A DNA stretch of 64,000 nt from Hemicordylus capensis (lineage: Eukaryota > Chordata > Lepidosauria > Squamata > Cordylidae). The notes beneath the pieces are model-generated. The model was not told the DNA's origin. It did no database searches and saw only the letters and a program-made list of their open reading frames with translations. The stretch lies in assembly GCF_027244095.1 (NCBI RefSeq), contig NC_069665.1, forward strand, positions 3,784,501-3,848,500, written 5' to 3'. The translations under genes were made by a program, and so were the position numbers. This document shows, piece after piece, positions 38,067 through 48,300 of the stretch; position 1 is the stretch's first letter; each line of letters begins with the position of its first letter.

Positions 38067-39203
38067 AAGAATAGAGGGAAAGCCTATCCAGGGAACATCC
38101 ATTTTGTGGGTTTCTCGTTCCCCACTAAACTTTGGTCTGAAATTATCTTTGAACCGTAGTTGGAATAAGGCAGTTTTGGACAAATGCTGGCCCCTTCTTG
38201 GATTTTTTTTTTAATGCAGCTGAACTGCTTGGAAGTGTCTTCTTTTGCCCAAGTACACACAGGATCCAAAATACAGTTATTTACACAAAAAAGCACAAGA
38301 TAGCGTAAGTACCTCCAGCATTATTGTAAAAAGAAAAAAAGGAACACAAAACAAACACAATACCAAGTTTTGTACTACAATAAAAAGATAGCCCTTCTAG
38401 AAAGGTATTCAATAAATAGTAAAACTAGAAAATCAATTGCTTTGTTTAAAATTTCGGCATAGGAAAAAACCAACCGCCCTGTGAGTGTGTTCCACCAATT
38501 CTTCAAATCACTAACTGGCCGGGTGGAAAATGGCATTGAAGATGTCGATGGCAGAAGGGGGCGGGGGAAATAGACGGAGCTTTGTGCAGGGATAGAGACT
38601 GGCCTTTTGGATGGCAAGCTGGGAGGACAGAAAACAGGGCTGCCACTGACCTGCTCTGGTGCTTCCGGCAGCAGCTCGATCTGCAGACGTCAGCAACGAC
38701 GTATTTCAAGAAGCCTCTATCGCCTGTGAATGTCAAAGTGCAAGAGACATAGGAGCAGGAGCTAGTTAGAAAGCTGGCAACCCCACAGCTGCCCACTTTG
38801 AAGACTGCTGCTGTTCAGGACAGAGGGGGAAGCCGCTTCTGGGGTGAGACTGCTAGAAAAGCAGAGCCCTCGTGACCAGCTGATGGTCTCCAGCCCGCAA
38901 AAGGAAGGTTTGAGTGCAGAACATCTGGGGAAGCCGGGCAGGGCCCATTAGGAGGCCAGCGAGGATGGAGTGGTCAGTGCAGGCTCTGCCTGGTGGGTGG
39001 ATCTTGGTGGGTTGAGGAGTGGGGAGACGACTCTGGGCGCAGGGGAAGCTTTCCCAGAGGAGGAGAGCAAGAGCCTTTCTATAAGCCAGGGGTTCGCAAA
39101 CTGGGCTTCCCAAAAACGGGAACACAGGAAGCTGCCTTCTGAGTCAGACCTTTGGTCTGTCTGGCTCAGTATTGTCTGCACTGAACGGCAGCATCTCATA
39201 GGC

Positions 39204-39506
39204 ACATGGGGAGTTGCCTTCTGCTGAGCCAGAACACTGATCCATCCAGCTCAGTATTGTCTACACACAGACTGGCAGCAGCTTTCCCAAGGTTTCAGGC
39301 AGGAGTCTCAGCCCGATCAGGAGATGCTGCCGGGGAGGGAACTTGGAACCTTCTGCATACAAGCTCTTCCCAGAGGAGCCCCATCCCACAAGGGGAATAT
39401 CTTGCAGTGCTCACACATGTAGTCTCCCATTCAAACACAAAGCAGGGCAGGCACTGCTTAGCAAAGGAGACAAGTCATGGTTGCTACCACAAGACCTGCT
39501 CTCCTC
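39204..39506 (-). mobile_element. 5S-headed Sauria SINE
   Basis: GGGAGTTGCCTTCTGCTGAG, GGTTTCAGGCAGGAGTCTCA, then the reversed 5S head (TAGTCTCCCATTCAAACAC, CACTGCTTAGCAAAGGAGAC). A second truncated SINE lies at 39120-39197. Confidence 0.85.
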
Positions 39507-39823
39507 TTTCCGGACTACAACTCCCATCATCTCCAGCCAGTGTGGCCAAAACCACCATGAATGGGAATGATGGGCATTCAGGGTGGCCCTTCCGCAAGGC
39601 CAGGCCAGGCCAGGCGGCAGCAAGATCGTCTCTGCCCTGGCCACCGGAGCCTCTCTTCTGACCCTGGCAGGTAGCACCGCCCCTCGGACTTCTGCAAGGC
39701 TTCCAAAAGGCACAACAGGTGGTGGCTGGCAAGCGCCTCTCCTCCGTGTTGCTCCCCGCCGCTCTCAACACTTGCAAGGGTCAGTTTGGAAACGGAGCTG
39801 GCTCTCACCAGGGAGATGGAGAG

Positions 39824-40258
39824 GAGAGCCGTGAGAGCAAGCATGAAGCGTCCCCTCTGCTAAGCAGCGTCTGCCTTGGTCTGCATCTGCACAGGTGACC
39901 AATGTTGCCTGAAACGGGGAATCTCAGTCATTGACAACTGCAACTCCCATCATCCTCAGCTGCTTCGGTCTTTGGCTGGGGATGCTGGGAGTTGCAGTCA
40001 ACAACATCTGGAATTCCCTGTTACAGGGAACACTGTAGGTGACTACGTGTGAGTGCTGTTAGATTTCCCCCTTCGGGGATGTGGGCATCTGTATGCCTGC
40101 AAGCAGAAGGGCCCAAGTTCACTCCCTGGCAGCATCTCCAGGCCGGGCCAGCAGAGAGCCCTGCTGGACACCTTGGAGAGCTGCTGCCAGTCAGAGCAGG
40201 CGATACTGAGCCAGATGGACCAAACGTCTGACAGCATAAGGCAGCTTCCTACGGAGTG
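39824..40258 (+). mobile_element. 5S-headed Sauria SINE interrupted by a hAT-type MITE
   Basis: 5S head GAGAGCCGTGAGAGCAAGC, CTGCTAAGCAGCGTCTGCC runs to 39899 and resumes at 40036 with TAGGTGACTACGTGTGAGTG. The tRNA part and body (GCCAGTCAGAGCAGGCGATA) follow. Confidence 0.8.
39900..40035. mobile_element. hAT-type foldback MITE nested in a 5S SINE
   Basis: Starts CAATGTTGCCTGAAACGGGG and ends CTGTTACAGGGAACACTG. Flanks are CAGGTGAC (39892-39899) and TAGGTGAC (40036-40043), 7 of 8 identical. The CA(G)TGTT...AACACTG ends are typical of hAT. Confidence 0.82.
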
Positions 40259-41119
40259 AGGCAGCATTGCCTGGGGGATGTTGTTGGACTGCAACATCTG
40301 GGAATCCCAATCGGAGAACCCCTGCCATAATAAGCCGATGAAAACAAGGCCGCCTGAAAATGGCTCTCTCCCCTGTGCCTGCCACCTCATCCAGAGGCGC
40401 TCTTACGAGGATGCTCTTACGGGGCCGGAGTCCAGGGCCTCCACATGCCCTGTCCCCACCCCCCGCCCCCAAATAGTCTTTAATCTGTCCTAGGTGGTGT
40501 GATTTGTGCCCTCAAGAACCTACGTGTTGAAAAATGGTGCTTCACGCGCAGCGGGGGACCCTCCAAAGGCCTTTAAGTGCCAGGCTCCAACATGGCCGAG
40601 GTGCACCACTGACCTCACCCAACACCCAGCTGGAAACTGCCTTGCTCTGGGGCCTCGCGCGCGTCTCTGTACATAGCACCCACGCTTGAAAGCGAATGGA
40701 CCGTTTGCAAATATCCGCCAGGGACAGCCAGGCGCGCACACGGCCACAAGGAACACCTCCCCGCCTGCCCTGCGCAGGCCCCAGAAGGCCCAGACTGTCT
40801 TGAGCCAGTAGCCCGGATGTGGGGGCAGCAGGCACCTCCCTCTGAAGGCCCGAAGGAGCAGACTTGTGCAGAAGTCACAGCCGGGAAAGACAAACCGGGT
40901 TCTCCTGAGATGTTGCAAAGGTCTACTCATTTGTGTGTGTGTGAATGTTTCAGAGAAGTGCAAACTTTGCTCTTTTTTATATTCTCACTTTCGCCAAAAG
41001 ACCTGGCTCATATCGGCAGCAAATGCCCTGGCGGAGACAGAGGTGGGCCTGCTCGTCCGCAGAAAGGCCTGTATCAGCAACAACCCAGTTTTGTCCACGA
41101 GAAAAGCCTAACCTTTCTG

Positions 41120-41691
41120 CTCCCAGCAATGATCCAGGAAGATTTATTGTGGCTAAACATTCTCCCGCTTTGGCCTGGAATTGCAGCCTCTGTGAAAGGA
41201 AGAAAGGAAGAAAGGGGACAGACAGCCCAGCCCACCCCACCAACCATTTAAAAATCTCGCCTCGGCGGCGAAGAAATGTGCATTCGCGTGAGAAAAATCT
41301 CTCGATATATAGAATATGCATAAGCAATATTATATACTTAAAATTGTTTCGACAATATATAAGCTAGTCCTGGCCATCCTCCTCCTCTCTAGGCTCTTGC
41401 CTTCACACTGAGCCCAAGAGGTCTTTTGTCTGCCAGGCTGAAGTTTCGGCCTGCCCGGGGCCCATTCCTGGGTCTGGGACCTTCCACTCTGAGCGACCTC
41501 AGTGCAAATGCTGCTCCCTCTTCCCAGCAGTGGAAAAGCTGTCCCCAAACCACAGACCCCTTCACAGAAGGAGGGGAGCAGGGACCGGAACAAAAGATCT
41601 TCAGTACAGAGCAGCTGTCCCCTGGGACTGAGCTGGACTCTTGACTGGGTCTGTCTCTTTCTTGCCGTCTCTCTTTCCACCCAGAGCTGCG
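41120..41691 (-). other. DOK4: DOK4 3' untranslated region (inferred)
   Basis: After the DOK4 stop, a repeat-free stretch runs left to AATAAA (minus strand) at 41143-41148. It includes an AT-rich block around 41290-41360. The end is inferred from the hexamer only. Confidence 0.5.
41143..41148 (-). terminator. DOK4: Candidate poly(A) signal, DOK4
   Basis: AATAAA on the minus strand (tttatt on plus), the first canonical hexamer about 545 bases past the DOK4 stop. Confidence 0.45.
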
Positions 41692-41816
41692 TCACTGTGA
41701 GGCTGAGCTGCAGTCGTTGTCTTTCTTTCCGCTTTTGGGAGCATTTGGCTTCAGTAGGATGAACCGGTTCAGGAGGTCAGTCTCTGAGCTGGCCTGGGGT
41801 CCCGAGTACGTGTCGC
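41692..41816 (-). CDS. DOK4: DOK4 coding exon 8 (terminal)
   Basis: 125 bases after acceptor GTCCACAG, encoding [20 protein letters not shown] then [20 protein letters not shown] and a final Q. The [16 protein letters not shown] block is strongly conserved. The last 17 or so residues are lysine/serine-rich and divergent. Confidence 0.93.
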
Positions 41817-44800
41817 CTGTGGACAGAGAGCACAGCTCCCGTTTGCCAAGATGCATCACCTCACCCCTCTATTTCCCCCCTCTTTGGAAAAACGTGCTGA
41901 AGCAAAGCACAAGAATCTGAGAGGGTTTTGAAATTTTGAGTAATAAATTGCAAATACAGCTCCAGTTTGTCCAGTGTGGACCGCCAAAGCACTAGGAAGA
42001 GTTTTCTGGGTTCCTGTGCCTTTAAAGTAAACACTTCCTCCTTGCAGGTTCAATCTGCTTTATTGCTTGCATTGATTCCAAGTAATTGCCCCTTGAATAG
42101 CCTCAGCGTGGATTGCCCCACGTCACTTTCTACTTCTGTGCAGAACTCTTTAATTACAGGTTTTTCTCTCTTTATTTCTCGTCTTTAAATAGAAAAGAAA
42201 TCAGTAATGAAAGATTCTTCCCGACATCAGAACAGACACTGACATGTGGCAATTCACACAGTTCAAGGAGCAATTACTCATTAATCCTTCAATTGGGATC
42301 AACAGGAAGCAATAAAATGGCCTGAACCTGCAAACAATAAACACTTTATTAACGATGATGATGATATTTAGGGGGGTGGATAGGGCCACTTACTCTCCCC
42401 CTGCTAAATAAAGAGAATCACCACGGTAAAAGGTGCCTCTTTGCCAAGTTGCTAATGTGGTGTAGTGGTTAGAGGGTTGGACTAGGACCGGGGAAACCTG
42501 AGTTCAAATTCCCATTTGGCCATGAAACTCACTGGGTGACTCTGGGCCAGTCACATATCTCTCAGCCTAACCTACCTCACAGGGATGTTGTGAGGATAAA
42601 CATAACTATGTGTCCTGCTCTGGGCTCCTTGGCGGAAGAGTGGGATAAAAATGTAAACATAAAATAAAAATTAAAATATAATTTACTTGGGAATGGACAT
42701 TATTGAAGGATTTGGCTATGGCGAAGGGGATCACTAGTTAATACAGTATAGCACTAGGTTAAATACTAGGTGGAACCTTTGTTTTAATTCCATGCAGTGA
42801 GTTGTGGAAACGCAAGGCCCCAAGCAGTGCTCCAGAGCTCTCGCGCAGAAGCACCCAGGACACAGCCAGTAGCTGGATCTTGGGCAATCTTTTGGGGGCA
42901 GGCGGAAGCCGACGGCCCCTCCAGGCGCAGCCGTAACACACAGACACAGACACAGACGCCAGCAGAGGAAGCCTCTCAGGAGGAAGCCTCTGTTCCTCAG
43001 GCAGAGGAGAAACTCACCGACATAGCTGGAGGATTCGGCGATGTTTTGTGACCCAGTAATGTGGTGCCAGTAGGCGCTGCGTGGCAGCATGGTGGTGGGT
43101 GTGCAGGGGTAGGAATAGTGCTCGGTGCCCTTGTTCAGCAGCTGGAAGAGAAGAGGAGAGGAGAGGGTGCACTTGCAGCAGCAGCAGCAGCAACACACAC
43201 AGCTGTTTTCTTGGGGAGACCGTGGGAAGGACTGTATTCGACTCCTCCCGTGCAATGGGGCAGTGCTTGCAAGGAGGGGCGGGGCACAGTCCCGGGCCTC
43301 CCCCCGCCCTCTGCAGGGTCTCAGCAGGGACGCAGAGCCCTCCACTTTCTACAAGGAAACAAGACGTGGCTCTTGCTATTCCGGCAGCCTGTTACACCAC
43401 TGAGTTGATTTCATGACCACGCTTCCGGTCTTCTCTGCGGCAAGGAGCATCCTCCGCCTTGGGAGGCTGGTGATCCCGGCTGCGTTCACGCTCTGTAGGA
43501 TGAGGCAACTAGTGATAACTGCCTTGATCCTGCCAGCCAGAACAAAAACCTCTTTCTGCTCACTGATGACAAAAATTAGAGGGAACCCCGGACAGACCCT
43601 TTCCAAACCTCAGAGCCGAAAGCAACCCTCTGGGCAGCCTGAGCCCGGCACCTGACACTCACCCTCACGTTCTTCTCCATCTCCAGCAGGACGCGCTTGT
43701 GCTGCTCCGCAATGGCCAGGGTGGCGCTGTGCACCCTCTGGTAGATCTGCTCGCCCTCCTGGGTCTGGAAGGTGTACAGCCCTTCACCGGCGTCGCACAT
43801 CCTGCTAAGCAAAAGGGCAGCAACGGATAGAAACAGGCCACGAGGGAGGACATCACGGGGGGGGGGGAGAGAGACACACAGTCTTCCGCAGCCCAAATGC
43901 AAAGACCCTTCATGCCACTTGCAGGCGACATCCATCCCATAACCGTTTGCTTTGTGAGCTGGTCTACGGCCGATAGTTCACTGTCTCCGAGATAGGTAGT
44001 TCTCTGTCTCGGGGGGTGGGCGCAAGCTTGGGGCTGGGGATGCTGGGAGTTGTAGTCCAACAGCAGCTGGAGGGCCAGGTTTGCCCAGTCGTGCTCCGTC
44101 TCCATCCCATAACCCAGGGCTGCACAACTGTTGCTCTCCAAGCTGTTTTTGGACACCAACCCCTATTATTTTTTGCCACAGTGGCCAACAGCCACGGATG
44201 ATGGGAGCTGTAGTCCAACACTGGCAGGAGGAAGTTGCGCACTCCTGCGAGAAGCTCTGCCGACTGGCCTAAGTGGCAACTGTCTTGCATTTAGCAAGGA
44301 GAGAACACCTTTCCCTCTCCATCCCAGCACAGAACTGCTTCCTGTCACTGCTGCCTTCCTTGTGCTTGGTTTTTCAACTGCAACCCCTTTTCGGGCAAAG
44401 AAGCACCTTTGAGTGTGGTGACTTTCTTAGCAGCGGGAGAGTAACGGTCCCCCTCTGGTCCCAGCATAGCACCCCTCCCAACGGCAGATGCTGGTTTTTC
44501 CCTTGTGAGATCACAAGCTTTTCTGGGACAGGGAACCATCTCATTCCTTTTTCTATGTGAATTGCCTTGAGAACTCTTTGTTGAAAAGCACTCTCTCAAT
44601 ATCCTTCATCATATCAGAATATGTGCCGTCCACCTGTCCTCTCCTCCTCCTCTCAAACACACCCACCCACCGGCCACTACAGATTTTTATACTTTAATCC
44701 ATTATGAACTTCGTACACCACAAAAGCAGCATGCTTAAGCCCCACACAATGCAAAATCATGCACAGGCGGTCCATAAATACATGCCACACCTTGCTGAAA

Positions 44801-45315
44801 TATCTTTGTAAGACATCAGGGTGTTAAACTGGGGACCACTTTTTGTGTCACCGTAGCTTGCCAGACGAGGGCACTGTTGGCCTGCTCTTGGCTGCTCATG
44901 AGCACCACCACAGCAGATGGCCAGAAGGGGTTACTGCAGCTACGGACTTCACAGGGGTTAGGTGATAATGGAGGCCACTTGGTCCTATCAGCCCACCGAC
45001 TCTGGGCTGGCTCTTCAGTTTGTCATCCAGCCACACATCAAGGTCTCAGCTTGAGCATCCATGCCTACCTGCTTCCCAGCTTGCCTCTAGGCCGCCCTAA
45101 CAAACATTCCTCACCCATATACGAGTGCATTACCCCAGAGCTGTTACCCTGTAATTCACTATCTTCCAGCATGACCAACACAATCCCAAAACACACATAT
45201 ACCAGCTTTTTCAGAAACAGTGGCACAGAGAAACTAGAACATCTAAACCTCCTAAGATCTGGGTTTAAATCCTCACTCGGCCATGAAACTCACTAGGCAA
45301 CCTGGGGCCAGGCTG

Positions 45316-45348
<33 letters not shown>

Positions 45349-48300
45349 GGCTAACCTACCTTGCTGGGTTGTTGTGAGGATAAGGCAGGGGGTGGGGAGA
45401 ACTGTATCTCCCTGAGCTCCGTAAGCCTAAATTTTTAAAATGGAAGCGAGCAAATACAATTTTTGCCAATGATGCAATATGAGATCTCATATTGCACTGG
45501 AATAATCTTTTGAACAGGTCATGCATTCTTCCCCCATTTCAAAGACCTGGGATCCTCCCACAATGGAAACGAAGGAGGTGAATGGAGCCCTCTGCCTGCT
45601 TTGCTCAGTTTTTCCCCTTTCTTCCCAATGGTGGGTGGGTTATTCCCCAGCATTCATGCTGTCAAAGAAACAAACAGCTTTATTGTCAGAAGGGCCTGTT
45701 CCATGGCCTTGAAGCAGGGCAGGATGGGCTTCTCTAATCTCTGTATAAAAGGCGGGCATAATGAGTCAGTGAAGGTCTGGGATAAAAGGAAAAGATCGCA
45801 TTTCTTTCCTTTGTAACTGGTAATTAACTGGAGTCGCTAATAGACACAGACTGGGGTGACCTAAATCAATTTGCAAAGTTCAGTCGTGTAGGCCTGCAGA
45901 AAGAGGAAAGGGGCTGGGAGCTTATGGTTTCACGGACCTAGAGATTAAATCCTTCCATGGAACAGTAAACATTTCAGTTTTATTCCATGAGGCTGGGGAT
46001 TACAGGGCTGGTTTTTCCGAGCAGAACATGATTTCCCCCAGCACAATTGCAGCAAACCTCATCCATGATGAACTATCCAGGTCTGAGTGCTCAAAACACA
46101 AGCAATTCTGGGCCAGCTCAAGTTTTTGCAGGGCGCACAGAGACACCCATCACTTGAATAGTGGAGGTGCTATGGAACCAGACTCTCTCTGTTTTGTCTC
46201 GATGTGCAATCTGCTTGCCAGGATCAAAGTGATTCTGCTGGGTTTTGGCAGACGCTGGCTGTGAAAAGCATGGATTGGCTGGTACCTGTAGCATCAGGAA
46301 ACCCTCTCCTCCTCTTGCAACAGTTTTTCAAATGTTATGCTTTTTTTAAAAAAACTGAGGTGCTAAATGAATTTTTAACTGAATAAATGTACAAGAAGTG
46401 CTCTAAATAATTAAAAAGGTGATTATTTGCCACCTGATGGGCAAAACTGAAGACTAAATGAGATCTTTATTGGGTGGACCATTGTTTGTGGTGTAGAGGA
46501 AGCTGAAACTGGGCTCACCCCACACAAGAAAGAAAAGCTTTACTAGCTGCTATTTCTAGGTATGCCATATGCATCCTTTTTTCTTCCTTCTCGGCCCCAG
46601 CTCTTGCTTGACTTTTCTTCTCCTGCATAGGAAGCTGCCACATACTGAGAGTCAGACCACTGGTCCATCTAGCTGAGTATTGTCTACACAGACTGGCAGC
46701 AGCTTCTCCAAGGTTGCAGGCAGGAGTCTCTCTCAGGCCTATCTTGGAGATCCCAGTGCCAGGATCCTTGAACATTGAAAAGCTGGCTTCCGAGTGCCTG
46801 GCAAAAATCCAGGGATCTTTGCACTGAGGAGTTTTCTGTTGCTAAGACTTTGGGGCCTAAGGAAGGTCCAAGGAGACACCCCCACCACCCATAACTGCTG
46901 CAGGAAGGTAAAGTGTTGGGGAAAGGGAAGCAGATGAAGGCAACTCGGAACAACCCAAGCTTATTTATGAGGTGAACCAGAATCCAAAGGGATTTGGGTG
47001 TGAATGGTTAAAAAAAGTAATTATTTCTGAATGGAAAGACGGGAGCATCTTTGTTCCCTTCCTGAATGTGTTACAGAAGCAGAGTCTAAGAACATTAAAA
47101 GTAAAATAAAGCTGTGCCGTTGAGTCCTGTGGTTGCCTTTGGTATAATACAGGAGGAGTTTACCATTGCCTTCTCCTGCGCAGTAGGAGATGATGCCTTT
47201 CAGCATCTTCCTATATCGCTGCTGCCTGATATATATATAGTCTGGGAAACATACCAGCGGGGATTCGAACTGTCAACCTCTTGCTCCCTAGGCAAGTTAC
47301 TTCCCCACTGTGCCATTAGGTGGCTCCTAAGAACATCATGATATCACTTATCAACAGAGTCTCAAAGTGGTTTACATAAAAAAAATCAACAGTATAAAAA
47401 TAACGTGGCTGCCTACTCCAAAAGGGCTCACCATCTAAAAGAAGCAGCCAGCAAGAGCCACTGGAGGGATGCTGTGCTGGGGAGGGATAGGGCCAGTTGC
47501 TCTCCCCCTTCTAAATATAAAAGAAGTGCCACTTTTTAAAAAGACGCCTCTTTCCTCATTTAGCAGACACATACTTTGCAGCAAATGCACTGGGGTGCAG
47601 CTGGGAGTGGCTACAGGCACATGTGTCTTAAGGGCGCCCCAGCCTGCCCCTTCCCAGGCCCACATCTTACTCATGTAAAAGTTCTCAGCTGTTCCCTCCA
47701 AGTGTAGAGCTGGACGGTGCTTTAAACCCTTCCCCAGCAGCAGAACACAGAACCTCTTTGAGCAACTCAGGGCTGCGTGGCTTCCAGGCAAAAGGCAGGC
47801 CTACTCTACGAAAGCAGCTCAAGGACGTGCTATGCACGCGTATCGTACCGGCCAGCCTCGAAAGTGAACCGTGTGGCGTCTCGTCCGTAGCGGCGCAGCG
47901 AGCACAAGGGCCAGGAGACGAGCTTGACGCGGGGGTTGTGCATGTCCCAGAGGTAAATGTTTTCATGGGTGATCTGCAGCTTGCATTCGCCGTAGATGTC
48001 CAGGTTGGGACAGGGCAGCAGGAAGACGTTAAAGCGATCTGCGGGAAGAGGGGGCGAAGTGAGGTCAACAGCTCCTCATCAGGCTAGACTGGAGCCATCC
48101 CTGATGGAGATCCTGCAAGGAAGTCTGGAATTGGACTGGCCCGGGAGAAATACTCTAGGCCAGGGTGGGAGATTTCGCTTGGACAGTGCGACTCGCTCAC
48201 CTGCTGCCTTGCAGGCTCCATGGGCTCAGCATCACCTAATTGCTTCCTAGCAAAGCACTGGTGCGCTCATCCCACTGGCTACGAGCCATTGTTCAGCTCC

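Larger units (their letters stand above)
34631..41119. other. COQ9-DOK4 intergenic region without a recognised gene
   Basis: In mammals POLR2C lies here, but I find no POLR2C peptide on either strand. 34.63-35.40 kb is unique-looking and empty. 35.40-38.07 kb has foldback MITEs (35400-35547, 36474-36592, 37437-37512, 37818-37915) and an L2-like tail (37956-38066). 38.07-39.08 kb is unique-looking, with one exon-like segment on the minus strand. 39.1-40.3 kb is SINE and MITE clusters. 40.3-41.1 kb is GC-rich, unique-looking sequence. Confidence 0.6.
43802..47848. other. DOK4: DOK4 intron between coding exons 5 and 6
   Basis: It holds foldback MITEs (44033-44080, 44114-44247), an L2-like tail (44275-44605), a Sauria SINE (45233-45445), SINE fragments and another L2-like tail. 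The part 45.45-46.60 kb is unique-looking and repeat-free, with no exon seen. Confidence 0.6.
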
